From assembly GCA_021844355.1 (NCBI GenBank), contig JAKBTP010000105.1, positions 1 through 12,740 of the forward strand: a DNA stretch of 12,740 nt, given 5' to 3'. The translations under genes were made by a program, and so were the position numbers. Below the pieces are notes generated by a model. It searched no databases. It was not told where the DNA came from and worked only from the letters and a program-made list of their open reading frames with translations. Origin of the DNA: a bacterium (GTDB lineage Bacteria > Chloroflexota > Dormibacteria > Aeolococcales > Bog-877). Below are positions 5,858 through 12,740 of the stretch, piece by piece; position 1 is the stretch's first letter; every line of letters starts with the position of its first letter.

Positions 5858-8058
5858 CCGGCTGGCCGGCCCTCACCGCCTACTGGACATTGGTCGCGGT
5901 TGCGGGCTGGGGGCTGACCTCCCTCATCCCGCTCAGGTGGCTGCCCCTGGAGCGGCCGGCCGCGGCGGCGCTGGCCGGATTGGTGGGCTCGACGCTGCTC
6001 GGGTTCCTCCTGGCGCTGGCGCTGGGACCGGGCGCTGCCGCCGCCCTGGTGCCACCGGCCTTGATCTCCGCCTTCACCTTAGCCCGGTTCCGGCCCGGGA
6101 CGTACCGGCTGTGGGCCACCCAGCTCCGCCAGGGGATAGGGAGGGCCGGCTTCCGCTGGTCGCTGGCGACCGTGGCGGTCACCGGTCTGGGCAGCTGGTT
6201 CCTCTTCGCCCACGCCCTCCAGGTGGGGCCGCATGGGACGCTTTTGGCGGCTTCCAACCTCTGGGGCGACTGGTCCGTACACACCAGCTACGTCCAGAGC
6301 TTCCACCTGGGCCACAACCTGCCTCCCCGGGACAGCGTGGAGTCCGGGACCGCCTTCCGTTACCCCTTCCTGGTGGACTTCCAACCGGCCCTCCTGGAGG
6401 CGCTGGGGCAGAACCTCGCCGGGGCCCTCGACATGCCTTCGTTCGTGGTCGGATGGGCGGCCATGGTCCTCTTCTTCCAACTCGCGACCCGGATCACCCG
6501 CCGCCCCGCCGCGGGGGCGCTCGCCCTCGGACTGGTGCTCTTCGGGGGCGGCCTGGGATTCGTGGGCGCGTACGGAGACGGCTGCCAGCAGCTGGCCGTG
6601 AGCCAACCGAGGTTCGACTCCGCGGCCTGCACCCACCTCAGCACCGCCACTCCTTCCGCGGTGGTGGCCTTCCTGGGGCACATCCCCACCGAGCTGACCC
6701 ACCTGCCGCGCTTCTACGACGGCCAGCAGCAGCCGGACCCACCTCTCCCCGACCTGCAGTGGTACGAGCCTCTCCTGGTCTACTGGCTACCCCAGCGCGA
6801 CTTCGCCTTCGGGGTGGGGATGGTGGCGCTCGGGCTGAGCTGCCTCTGGGAGGCGGTCAGGAGGCGCCGGACGCCACTGGCCATCTCCGCCGGGGTCCTC
6901 ACCGCCGCCGTTCCTCTCTTCAACCCCTTCGGCTACCTCTTCCTGGGCCTGTCTGCTCTCTGGTGGAGCGGGCGCCGAGGATGGTGGCGGGGGATGGCCG
7001 CCTCCATCATCCCGGCGGCGGTTCTGGGGCTGCCCCAGCTCTACTTCGAGGTGGCCGGTCCCCACGGATCCGCGACCGGACCGCTCGGGCCCAACCTCTT
7101 CCCCGCGCTGGACCTGGGCTGGCTCTCCCACGCCAGCTCCGCCTGCACTGCGGCCCAACTCCAGGCGGGGGATGCCTGTTCGGCCCTCTACCTCGCCGGT
7201 GCGTCCTTCCTCGACATAGTCAGGTACCTCGGCCAGACCCTTTCGCAGCCGTCCTTCTACGGAGCGTTCCTCGGCTTCTGGCTCTCCAACACGGGGATCT
7301 TCCTGGTCCTGGCGCTGGGGCTGGTGGCGTTGGCAGCCGCCCGGGGAAGGATCCCGGCCAGGGCCAGACGCCTCCAGCTCCTTCGCTTCTGGGCTCCGGG
7401 CTGGGTGGCGTTTCTGCTGGCCAACCTCGTCATCACCCAGCCCTGGAACTGGGACAACACCAAGCTGCTCAGCTACTGGTACCTGGTGGCCGCCATCCCC
7501 CTGGCCTGGCTCCTCACCCAGGCGCCCCGGCGGGCCTCGCTCCGGGTCCTGGCGACGGCCGCCACCCTAACGCTGGTCCTCAGCGGGGTCCTGGCCGAGC
7601 TCGCCGGACTGCAGGGGCGGAGCAGCACCCTGCAGACGCCCCCCAGCGGTGCCACCTCCATCCTGGCCGGGCCGCCGGAGCTGACCGTGGCCGGGGAGGT
7701 GGAGCGGAGGACCAGCCCGCGGGCCATCTTCCTCACCGAGGGTCAGCCCAATGACCCGGTCACCTCGCTCGCCGGGCGCACCGCGGTGCTGGGCTACTAC
7801 GGTTGGCTTTGGAGCTACGGTCAGCCGCTGGCCGCCCGGTACCGGGCGGTGCAGCTGATGTACGCCGGCTGCCCGGCTTCCGGCTCCTGCCAGGTGGGCT
7901 ACCTCCTGGCCCGCTATCGGGTCGGCTACGTCGAGTTCGAGCCCGGTGACTACAACCAGATCGCCGCCAATCTCGCCTGGTACCGCGACCAGCATCTGCC
8001 GGTGGTGGCCTCGGCCCCGGGCTACGTGATCTTCGACGTCCGCAGCCTCTGGCGCTGA
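5848..8058 (+). CDS. Large polytopic membrane protein, probable GT-C glycosyltransferase
   Basis: 736 residues with many hydrophobic segments from the N-terminus (about 12-30, 38-60, 64-80, 106-122) to about residue 590, then a soluble C-terminal region of some 150 residues. The segment NLWGDWSVHTSYVQSFHLGH, then NLPPRD and RYPFLVDFQPALLEALG (137-187), resembles the first outer loop of GT-C proteins, where an acidic residue (D141 or D162) could be catalytic. Near the end, FLTEGQPNDPVTSLAGRTA, then VLGYYGWLWSYG, is a block also seen in predicted membrane mannosyltransferases. I cannot name a precise family. The start is TTG 5848, overlapping the previous gene by 10 bases; no good SD or better codon is visible, so the true start may lie somewhat downstream. 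Position after a PMT-type gene supports a lipid-linked-sugar role; this is inference. Confidence 0.7.
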   Translation: MVLTGWPALTAYWTLVAVAGWGLTSLIPLRWLPLERPAAAALAGLVGSTLLGFLLALALGPGAAAALVPPALISAFTLARFRPGTYRLWATQLRQGIGRAGFRWSLATVAVTGLGSWFLFAHALQVGPHGTLLAASNLWGDWSVHTSYVQSFHLGHNLPPRDSVESGTAFRYPFLVDFQPALLEALGQNLAGALDMPSFVVGWAAMVLFFQLATRITRRPAAGALALGLVLFGGGLGFVGAYGDGCQQLAVSQPRFDSAACTHLSTATPSAVVAFLGHIPTELTHLPRFYDGQQQPDPPLPDLQWYEPLLVYWLPQRDFAFGVGMVALGLSCLWEAVRRRRTPLAISAGVLTAAVPLFNPFGYLFLGLSALWWSGRRGWWRGMAASIIPAAVLGLPQLYFEVAGPHGSATGPLGPNLFPALDLGWLSHASSACTAAQLQAGDACSALYLAGASFLDIVRYLGQTLSQPSFYGAFLGFWLSNTGIFLVLALGLVALAAARGRIPARARRLQLLRFWAPGWVAFLLANLVITQPWNWDNTKLLSYWYLVAAIPLAWLLTQAPRRASLRVLATAATLTLVLSGVLAELAGLQGRSSTLQTPPSGATSILAGPPELTVAGEVERRTSPRAIFLTEGQPNDPVTSLAGRTAVLGYYGWLWSYGQPLAARYRAVQLMYAGCPASGSCQVGYLLARYRVGYVEFEPGDYNQIAANLAWYRDQHLPVVASAPGYVIFDVRSLWR

Positions 8059-8063
8059 GGCCC

Positions 8064-8075
8064 GGCTGTCCAGCC
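8064..8075 (+). repeat. Short palindrome abutting the -10 of the amidohydrolase train
   Basis: GGCTG-TC-CAGCC is a perfect 5-bp inverted repeat with a 2-base centre whose last base is the first base of the -10-like CATACT. It sits 5 bases after the stop of the preceding gene. A dimeric regulator could bind such a site; with only five paired bases, chance is a real alternative. Confidence 0.35.
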
Positions 8076-8080
8076 ATACT
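8075..8080 (+). promoter_or_regulatory. -10-like hexamer CATACT of the amidohydrolase train
   Basis: CATACT (4 of 6 to TATAAT) ends 6 bases before ATG 8087. The gap between the preceding stop (8058) and the next major start (8110) is only 51 bases, so this is the only candidate promoter. No -35 is evident. Confidence 0.45.
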
Positions 8081-8086
8081 CCGGGG

Positions 8087-8116
8087 ATGATTCCGGAGGA
8101 CCGCGCCCTGTGCTAG
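8087..8116 (+). CDS. 9-codon leader ORF overlapping the amidohydrolase start
   Basis: ATG 8087 reads MIPEDRALC and stops at TAG 8114-8116, seven bases beyond the GTG (8110) that opens the amidohydrolase. The SD of that gene, GGAGGA at 8095-8100, lies inside the leader. A -10-like box ends 6 bases before this ATG. The design copies the leader in front of mtnP: leaderless mini-ORF, internal SD, stop overlapping the true start. Evidence is architectural only. Confidence 0.42.
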   Translation: MIPEDRALC

Positions 8117-8949
8117 ACGGGCACTGCCATCTGGTACCCCCATGGCTGCGGCAGTCCGGTTCGGCGGCCTGGCGTGACGCTTGGTTCGCCACCTGCCACG
8201 GCGCCGCCCATCCCCGGTTCGCCTCTGGACAGGACGTGGTGTCCGAGCTGGACCGGGATGGCGGGGGCCGGGCGGTCGTCTTCGGCTGGCCCTTCTCAGA
8301 CCCGGGGCTGCTCTCCGAGGTCAACGACTGGGTCGCCGAGGAGGTGGCGCGCCACCCCAGAAGGCTGACCGGCTTTGCGGTGGTCAACCCCGCCTCGGAG
8401 CGGGCCGCCTCCGAGCTGGAGCGCTGCCGAGGGATGGGCCTGACAGGGCTGGGGGAGCTCAACGCCGACGGCCAAGGGTTCGACCTCGAGTGGGGTGGGG
8501 GGCTGCGCCGGGTCCTCATGGCCTGCTCTGACCTGGGCTGGCCGGCCCTCATCCACTGCAGCGAACCGGTGGGGCACGACTACGCTGGCAAGGGCACGGC
8601 CACGCCGGACCGCCTATGGAGGCTTCTCGGCCCCCTCCTGGAGGAGGCCAGGGAGTTGCGACTCTGCCTCGCCCACCTGGGTGGTGGACTTCCTCTGTAC
8701 GCGCACATGCCCGAGGTGGCCAAGCTCTGCCGCAGCCTCTGGTTCGACACGGCAGCTCTGCCCTACCTCTACTCGGAGCGGGTGCTGGCCGACGTAAGCC
8801 GGCTCATCGGCCGGGAGCGGATCTGCTTCGGCACCGACTTCCCGCTGCTCCCGCCGAGCCGCTACCGTACCCAACTGGAGGCGGTTCCCGGGTCCGTCGG
8901 CGGGGATCTCTGGCTGGAGGAGGCGACACTGCGGTGGGTGGCGGGATGA
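8110..8949 (+). CDS. ACMSD-like amidohydrolase (amidohydrolase 2 family)
   Basis: 279 residues of the metal-dependent TIM-barrel hydrolase/decarboxylase group related to ACMSD. The metal motif HxH appears at once (DGHCH, H5 and H7), followed by later ligands: H149 in ALIHCSEPVG, H189 in LCLAHLGGGLPLY, and D243 in ICFGTDFPLL. The AHLGG and GTDFP blocks are characteristic of the family. Size is a little below the usual 290-330 residues. GTG 8110 is set by the SD GGAGGA nine bases upstream and by the HxH motif, which in this family lies near the N-terminus. It is cytoplasmic. The reaction cannot be inferred: members decarboxylate aromatic or heterocyclic acids or hydrolyse lactones and amides. 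It overlaps the GT4 gene by ATGA, and that coupling suggests work on the same pathway or substrate. Confidence 0.85.
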   Translation: MLDGHCHLVPPWLRQSGSAAWRDAWFATCHGAAHPRFASGQDVVSELDRDGGGRAVVFGWPFSDPGLLSEVNDWVAEEVARHPRRLTGFAVVNPASERAASELERCRGMGLTGLGELNADGQGFDLEWGGGLRRVLMACSDLGWPALIHCSEPVGHDYAGKGTATPDRLWRLLGPLLEEARELRLCLAHLGGGLPLYAHMPEVAKLCRSLWFDTAALPYLYSERVLADVSRLIGRERICFGTDFPLLPPSRYRTQLEAVPGSVGGDLWLEEATLRWVAG

Positions 8950-10241
8950 GCCGGGTGCAGGAGCTGGCGTTCGCCGTGGTCTCCATGGAGGGGCCGGACG
9001 AGTACAGCCAGGCCGGCGGGCTGGGGGTGCGGGTCGCCCACCTCAGCTCGGCCCTGGCCGCCGCGGGCTACCCCACCTGGCTCTACTTCGTAGGGGATCC
9101 GGGACACCCGGCCACCGAGGCGCGAGAGGGGGTCACCCTTCGGAGGGTCGCCCAGGAGGTCTCGCGCCGACACCCGAGGGGGGTGTACGACGGGGAGGAG
9201 CTCAAGGCCGCCCACCTGGCCGCCACCTTCCCCTCCGAGCTGGTGCGCAGCTTCGCCCTGCCTCAGCTGCGCCAGGGCAGGACCCCGGTGGTGCTCTTCG
9301 AGGAGTGGCACACCGCGCCCCTGGTCCGGCGGGTGTCGGACCTCCTCTGGCAGGAGGGGGCGAGGGATCGCTCGCTGCTGGTCTGGAATGCCAACAACCA
9401 GTTCGGCTTCGAGTCCATCGACTGGGCGGCCCTCGCCTACACCTCCTCGGTCACGACGGTGAGCCGCTACATGCGGGTCCTGCTTCAGGCACGGGGCGTC
9501 GACCCCCTGGTGATCCCCAATGGAATCCCGCTGTCGGCCCTGCGCCGTCCTCCGGCGGCCTCGGTCCAGCGGTTGCGGAGGGCGGCCGGAGAGCGCCAGT
9601 TCGTCCTCAAGATCGGGCGCTTCCACCCCGACAAGCGCTGGGCCCAGGCGATCTCCGCTCTGGGCGAGCTCCGCCGCCGCGGAGTTCCGGTGCGGATGCT
9701 GGCCCGGGGCGGAGGGGAGTCGTACGGCCGCGAGCTCCTCCGGTCCGCCGAGGGGATCGGCCTTCGGGTCGCCAGTTGGCGGGCGCCGGTACATTCCGCC
9801 GCCGACCTGGCCGTGGCCATCGAGGCCAGCTCGGACGCGGACATCCTGGAGCTGGCCACCTTCCTGCCCGAGGCCCTTCTCCCGGTGCTGTACGCGGCGT
9901 CTCAGGCGGTGCTGGCCAACTCCGGGTTCGAGCCCTTCGGGCTGGTGGGACTGGAGACGATGGCGGCGGGTGGGGTGGCGGTCGTGGGGGCGACGGGCGA
10001 GGACTACGCCCGCCACCGCCACAACTGTCTGGTGGCACAGACGGACGAGGCCTCCGAACTGGCCGGGATCGTGGAGTCGCTGGTCGCCGAGCCGGCCCTG
10101 GAGCGTGCCATCCGCCGAGCCGGGCGCGCCACCGCCAGGACCTACACCTGGCCGGAGGTGGTGTCCGGTGACCTGGTTCCCAGGCTGCCGCTGCTCGCGG
10201 CTCGACAGATGGTCCTCTGGCCGGCCCTGCCTCGGGGGTGA
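8946..10241 (+). CDS. GT4-family glycosyltransferase (GT-B fold)
   Basis: 431 residues. The N-terminal domain opens with AFAVVSMEGPDEYSQAGGLG and then VRVAHLSSALAAAGY (8-42), the glycogen/starch-synthase-like GGLG loop and first helix. The linker carries VIPNGIPLSAL (189-199). The C-terminal nucleotide-sugar domain starts KIGRFHPDKRW (222-232) and holds the retaining-enzyme E-x7-E block NSGFEPFGLVGLETMAAGG (325-343, E329 and E337). It has no membrane segment and is cytosolic or peripheral, using a nucleotide-activated sugar. A relation to trehalose- or glycogen-type synthases is possible from the GGLG motif, but the acceptor is unknown. ATG 8946 overlaps the amidohydrolase stop (ATGA); the frame stays open far upstream inside that gene, but nothing there looks like GT sequence. 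The stop overlaps the MFS gene (GTGA). Confidence 0.87.
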   Translation: MSRVQELAFAVVSMEGPDEYSQAGGLGVRVAHLSSALAAAGYPTWLYFVGDPGHPATEAREGVTLRRVAQEVSRRHPRGVYDGEELKAAHLAATFPSELVRSFALPQLRQGRTPVVLFEEWHTAPLVRRVSDLLWQEGARDRSLLVWNANNQFGFESIDWAALAYTSSVTTVSRYMRVLLQARGVDPLVIPNGIPLSALRRPPAASVQRLRRAAGERQFVLKIGRFHPDKRWAQAISALGELRRRGVPVRMLARGGGESYGRELLRSAEGIGLRVASWRAPVHSAADLAVAIEASSDADILELATFLPEALLPVLYAASQAVLANSGFEPFGLVGLETMAAGGVAVVGATGEDYARHRHNCLVAQTDEASELAGIVESLVAEPALERAIRRAGRATARTYTWPEVVSGDLVPRLPLLAARQMVLWPALPRG

Positions 10242-11446
10242 GCGCCCCGAGCGCTCTCCGAAACCACCGCCTGAGGTCCCTGGCGCTCCTGGCCCTCACC
10301 TTCGCCGTGGGGTTCAATCTGAGGGCCGCCGTTCTCGGGGTTCCGCCCGTGCTCAGCGCGGTCCGTGGCGAGCTCCACCTCAGCTACTCCCAGGTGGGCC
10401 TTTTGGGAGGAATTCCGATCTTGGCCTTCGGCCTCACCGCCATACCGGCGGCCCGCCTGGTTCGCCGGCTGGGAGGCTGGCTGGTGGTGGCGGCGGGGCT
10501 GGGGCTGGCGGCGGCCGGCGAGCTGCTGCGGGTGGTGCCCCTCCAGCCCGCCGCTCTGTTCGTAGGCACGGCGATCATGGGGGTGGGCATCGCGGCGACC
10601 CAGCCCGGCCTGCCGGTCCTGGTCCAGGCGTGGTTCCGCGGCCGGGTGCAGAGCTCCTCGGTGACCCTCACCCTGGGGATCACCGTGGGAGAGCTGGTGG
10701 CGGCCAGCCTCACCGGCTCGGCCCTGCTGCCGGCCGTGGGCAGCTGGCAGAGGACCATGGTGTTCTGGGGCCTTCTCGGTCTGCTCTGCGCCGCGGCTTG
10801 GGCCGGCTTAGCGCCCCGCGCCGACGCTGGCCGGACCAGCGACCGGACCTCGCGTTGGCTGCCGCTGGTCCGCCCATCCCGGGTCTGGGCCGTCTACGCC
10901 TGCTTCGCCGGCCAGTCCCTGGTCTTCTTCTCCGCCAACACCTGGATCCCGCTCTCCGCACCGGGCGGGTCTCACTCGGCGGCGGCCACCCTGGCGCTGG
11001 CGGCCCTCAATGGGGTGATGGTGCCGGTGGACGTGGTCCTGGTCTTCTGGCCCCGCCAGTTCGCCACCCGCTGGGAGTTCTACCTGGCCAGCGGGCTGGT
11101 GGTCCTGCTGGGATGCCTCGCCTGGATCTGGTGGGGCTCCACCCTCCCCTGGTTCGGCCCCGCGCTGATCGGCGCCGGGGTGGCGACCAACTTCGCCGGC
11201 CTGCTCGCGTACCCACCGCTGGTGGCACCCTCCCAACAGGTGGCCCAGCTCACCTCGGTGATGCTTTCGGTGGGGTACGGCTGCGCCTTCCTGGGGCCGC
11301 TGCTGGGCGGGGTGGCGGTGGACCTGGGAGGTGGCCGCCTCTCGCCATTCATTCCCATAACCCTGGCCGCGGCGATCATGATGGTGGTCTCCCCAGCAGT
11401 GCCGCGGCGCCTACCTCGCCGGCTGGCCATGGGGGAGGCGGTGTGA
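10238..11446 (+). CDS. MFS transporter, CynX/NimT-like
   Basis: 402 residues with an all-hydrophobic pattern fitting about 12 transmembrane helices and both termini basic. The opening LALTFAVGFNLRAAVLGVPP followed by VLSAVRGELHLSYSQVGLLG is typical of the CynX/NimT branch (cyanate, nitroimidazole or unknown solute) of the major facilitator superfamily. The loop after helix 2 carries ARLVRRLGG, the place of the usual G-x3-D-R-x-G-R-R signature in degenerate form. A central cytoplasmic loop (APRADAGRTSDRTSRW) separates the two halves. GTG 10238 overlaps the GT4 stop by four bases. Substrate cannot be read; the context with an amidohydrolase and a GT raises the possibility of exporting or importing a pathway intermediate. 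Confidence 0.83.
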   Translation: MSAPSALRNHRLRSLALLALTFAVGFNLRAAVLGVPPVLSAVRGELHLSYSQVGLLGGIPILAFGLTAIPAARLVRRLGGWLVVAAGLGLAAAGELLRVVPLQPAALFVGTAIMGVGIAATQPGLPVLVQAWFRGRVQSSSVTLTLGITVGELVAASLTGSALLPAVGSWQRTMVFWGLLGLLCAAAWAGLAPRADAGRTSDRTSRWLPLVRPSRVWAVYACFAGQSLVFFSANTWIPLSAPGGSHSAAATLALAALNGVMVPVDVVLVFWPRQFATRWEFYLASGLVVLLGCLAWIWWGSTLPWFGPALIGAGVATNFAGLLAYPPLVAPSQQVAQLTSVMLSVGYGCAFLGPLLGGVAVDLGGGRLSPFIPITLAAAIMMVVSPAVPRRLPRRLAMGEAV

Positions 11447-11457
11447 GGAGGCGGAGC

Positions 11458-12087
11458 ATGGGAGTGAGCCTGAGCGGTGACGACTGGGCCTACCAGGGCG
11501 AGGTGTGGGTGCGGCGGCGCCGGGTCGGCCCGCTGGACAATGACGCCTACTTCGTGGCGTGTCCCGAGACCGGCGAGGCGGTCCTGATCGATGCCGCCAA
11601 CGAGGCCCCGCAGCTGATCGCGGCGGCGCAGGGGATGGAGCTGCGGGCCATCCTGGAGACCCACGGGCACTGGGACCACTGGCAGGCGCTGGCGCAGGTG
11701 TCGGGGGAGTTCCCGGCCGCGGTGGTCGCGGCCCATCCCGACGATCTTGGGATGTTCCCTCCGCCGCCTCCAGGTCACCATCTGCACGATGGGGAGGTGG
11801 TCGAGTTCGGCCGCCGCCGGCTGACCGTGCTCCACACGCCCGGGCACACCCCGGGCAGCGTCTGCTTCCTGGCTCCCGGGATCCTCTTCTCCGGGGACAC
11901 CCTCTTCCCCGGCGGCCCCGGCTCCACCCGGCCCCCTGAGGGCGACTTCGACACCATCCTGAACAGCATCGAGGTGAAGCTGTGGCCGCTGCCGGACTCG
12001 ACCCTGGTGCTCCCCGGACACGGGGACCCCACCACCGTCGGCGCCGAGCGGCCCCATCTGGACGGCTGGCGACGGCGGGGCTGGTGA
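11458..12087 (+). CDS. Metallo-beta-lactamase-fold hydrolase (glyoxalase II-like)
   Basis: 209 residues. The binuclear metal site is complete: H69, H71, D73 and H74 in ETHGHWDHW, H130 in HTPGHTPGS, D147 in SGDTLF, and H188 in VLPGHGDPTTVG. N-terminal PLDNDAYFV and VLIDAANEA are the usual first strands. The size and the HTPGHTPGS, FSGDTLF and PGHGD blocks resemble hydroxyacylglutathione-hydrolase-like proteins, but the long C-terminal glutathione-binding domain of true glyoxalase II is missing. Actual substrates may be other thioesters or esters. ATG 11458 is chosen for its strong SD GAGGAGG (11445-11451) with a six-base gap; GTG 11443, overlapping the MFS stop, is the alternative. Last gene of the train; its stop is four bases from the convergent rnhB stop. 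Confidence 0.88.
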   Translation: MGVSLSGDDWAYQGEVWVRRRRVGPLDNDAYFVACPETGEAVLIDAANEAPQLIAAAQGMELRAILETHGHWDHWQALAQVSGEFPAAVVAAHPDDLGMFPPPPPGHHLHDGEVVEFGRRRLTVLHTPGHTPGSVCFLAPGILFSGDTLFPGGPGSTRPPEGDFDTILNSIEVKLWPLPDSTLVLPGHGDPTTVGAERPHLDGWRRRGW

Positions 12088-12091
12088 AGGG

Positions 12092-12667
12092 CTAGAAGGG
12101 CAGGCGGGACTGGAGGTGGAGGAAGGTGGACCGGTGCAGCGCCACCGGCCCCAGCTCCCGGAGGGCATCGAGGTGCTCGCGGCTGCCGTACCCCTTGTTG
12201 CGCCTCCAGCCGAAGTCGGGATGGAGACGGTCGAGCTCCACCATCCGGCGATCTCGGTGCACCTTGGCGACGATGGAGGCCGCGGAGATCGCCCCCACCA
12301 GCCGGTCCCCCCCGGGGATGCAGCGATGGGGCCGGCCCGGGTCCAGGCGGAGGTTGCCGTCCACCAGATAGAGGGGTGCCGGCACCCGGCGCATGAGCTC
12401 CTCGAAGGCCCAGCGGTTGGCCCATCCGACGCCCTGGAGATCGATCTCCCGGGGGGGCACCTCCACCACCTCGACCGCCGCGGCGGCCTCCAGGATCGCC
12501 GCCTCGGCCCGCTCACGCTGGGAGGCCGTGAGGAGCTTGCTGTCCCGGAGCAGGGGGTGCGAGAAGCCGGCCGGCAGGATGACGGCCGCCGCCACCAAGG
12601 GACCGGCCAGGGCACCCCGACCAACCTCGTCCATCCCGCAGGCACCCTCGGGCACGTCCAGGGCCAT
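12092..12667 (-). CDS. rnhB: Ribonuclease HII
   Basis: 191 residues. The enzyme nicks RNA in RNA/DNA hybrids, including single ribonucleotides in DNA. Acidic catalytic residues are all present: D13 and E14 in GMDEVGRGALAGP (11-23), D103 in YLVDGN, and D121 in GGDRLVGAISAASIVAKVHRD. The GRG motif and the conserved Tyr of KGYGSREH (158-165) needed for junction recognition are intact. DSK at 42-44 is also typical. It is cytoplasmic, with length normal for the family. ATG 12667 is preferred to GTG 12691: only about 10 residues normally precede the GxDE motif, and a -10-like TAGAGT ends 7 bases upstream of that ATG. No SD of useful spacing is seen. It is convergent with the MBL-fold gene. Confidence 0.95.
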   Translation of the reverse strand: MALDVPEGACGMDEVGRGALAGPLVAAAVILPAGFSHPLLRDSKLLTASQRERAEAAILEAAAAVEVVEVPPREIDLQGVGWANRWAFEELMRRVPAPLYLVDGNLRLDPGRPHRCIPGGDRLVGAISAASIVAKVHRDRRMVELDRLHPDFGWRRNKGYGSREHLDALRELGPVALHRSTFLHLQSRLPF

Positions 12668-12674
12668 TGCCTCA

Positions 12675-12680
12675 ACTCTA
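12675..12680 (-). promoter_or_regulatory. -10-like hexamer TAGAGT of rnhB
   Basis: On the minus strand TAGAGT (4 of 6 to TATAAT) is followed by seven bases and ATG 12667, the same spacing as at the other transcription units here, implying a leaderless rnhB transcript. No -35 is seen. Confidence 0.42.
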
Positions 12681-12681
12681 C

Positions 12682-12740
12682 GTGACCCCACCTCCCACCC
12701 TGGGCCGCGTCCTGGAGCTGGTCCTGCGCGGTCCGGAGCG
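12682..12740 (+). CDS. Possible N-terminus of a divergent gene, cut by the right edge
   Basis: GTG 12682 opens a plus-strand frame of 19 codons to the edge, starting VTPPPTLGRVLELVLRGPE, with mostly G or C in third positions and an amphipathic leucine-rich helix. It would be divergent from rnhB. There is no SD and no -10-like box at the spacing seen elsewhere, and the fragment is too short to identify. It may simply be upstream DNA of rnhB. Confidence 0.28.
   Translation, partial: MTPPPTLGRVLELVLRGPE

Noticed and set aside
9520..12087. A single 855-codon frame that would fuse upstream sequence to the MBL-fold protein
   Set aside because: Residues before the MBL start are an R/G/P-rich shadow of the GT4 and MFS genes. 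A strong SD (GAGGAGG) precedes ATG 11458, and the protein from there has the full family length.
11080..12675. Minus-strand open frame of 531 codons overlapping rnhB
   Set aside because: It is a shadow of rnhB, the MBL gene and the MFS gene; no recognisable motif.
1..12740. CRISPR array, insertion sequence, prophage or integrase
   Set aside because: I saw no regularly spaced repeats, no transposase, integrase or phage protein, and no terminal inverted repeats flanking a gene.

Overview
This is a high-GC, gene-dense bacterial window with many GTG starts, 4-base GTGA/ATGA gene overlaps and apparently leaderless transcripts. It most resembles an actinobacterium or a high-GC lineage such as Dormibacterota/Chloroflexota. 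That placement is an inference from style and gene content; there is no rRNA or phylogenetic marker to settle it. I see no rRNA, CRISPR array, transposase, integrase or phage gene.

Layout. Bases 1-352 (minus) hold the N-terminal part of a serine beta-lactamase-family protein that runs off the left edge. Bases 353-596 hold no gene. A tRNA-Leu(UAA) lies at 597-682 (minus). Three plus-strand gene trains follow. Train A (773-2496) encodes three small DsrE, DsrF and DsrH (TusD, TusC and TusB) homologues, then a ThiF/MoeB-type adenylyltransferase: a compact sulfur-relay cassette. Train B (2525-8058) starts with a 15-codon leader ORF, then a methylthioadenosine phosphorylase, a small two-helix membrane protein, a PMT-type glycosyltransferase and a second large polytopic protein of probable GT-C type. 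Train C (8087-12087) starts with a 9-codon leader ORF, then an ACMSD-like amidohydrolase, a GT4 glycosyltransferase, a CynX-type MFS transporter and a metallo-beta-lactamase-fold hydrolase. RNase HII (rnhB) converges on train C from the minus strand, and a possible divergent gene starts at the right edge.

How they fit together. Train A looks able to activate a C-terminal carboxylate and move persulfide sulfur, but no carrier (ThiS/MoaD, TusA or DsrC) is encoded in the window. MtnP recycles the methylthioadenosine by-product of polyamine and SAM metabolism, so trains A and B share a loose sulfur/SAM theme. The rest of train B and part of train C suggest envelope or protein glycosylation with polyprenyl-linked donors plus a nucleotide-sugar GT. 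The substrates cannot be read from sequence.

The most distinctive feature is expression architecture. All five main transcription units have a -10-like hexamer ending 6-7 bases before the first start codon. Trains B and C each open with a tiny leader ORF that contains the Shine-Dalgarno of the first real gene and overlaps its start codon. In both, a short inverted repeat abuts the -10.
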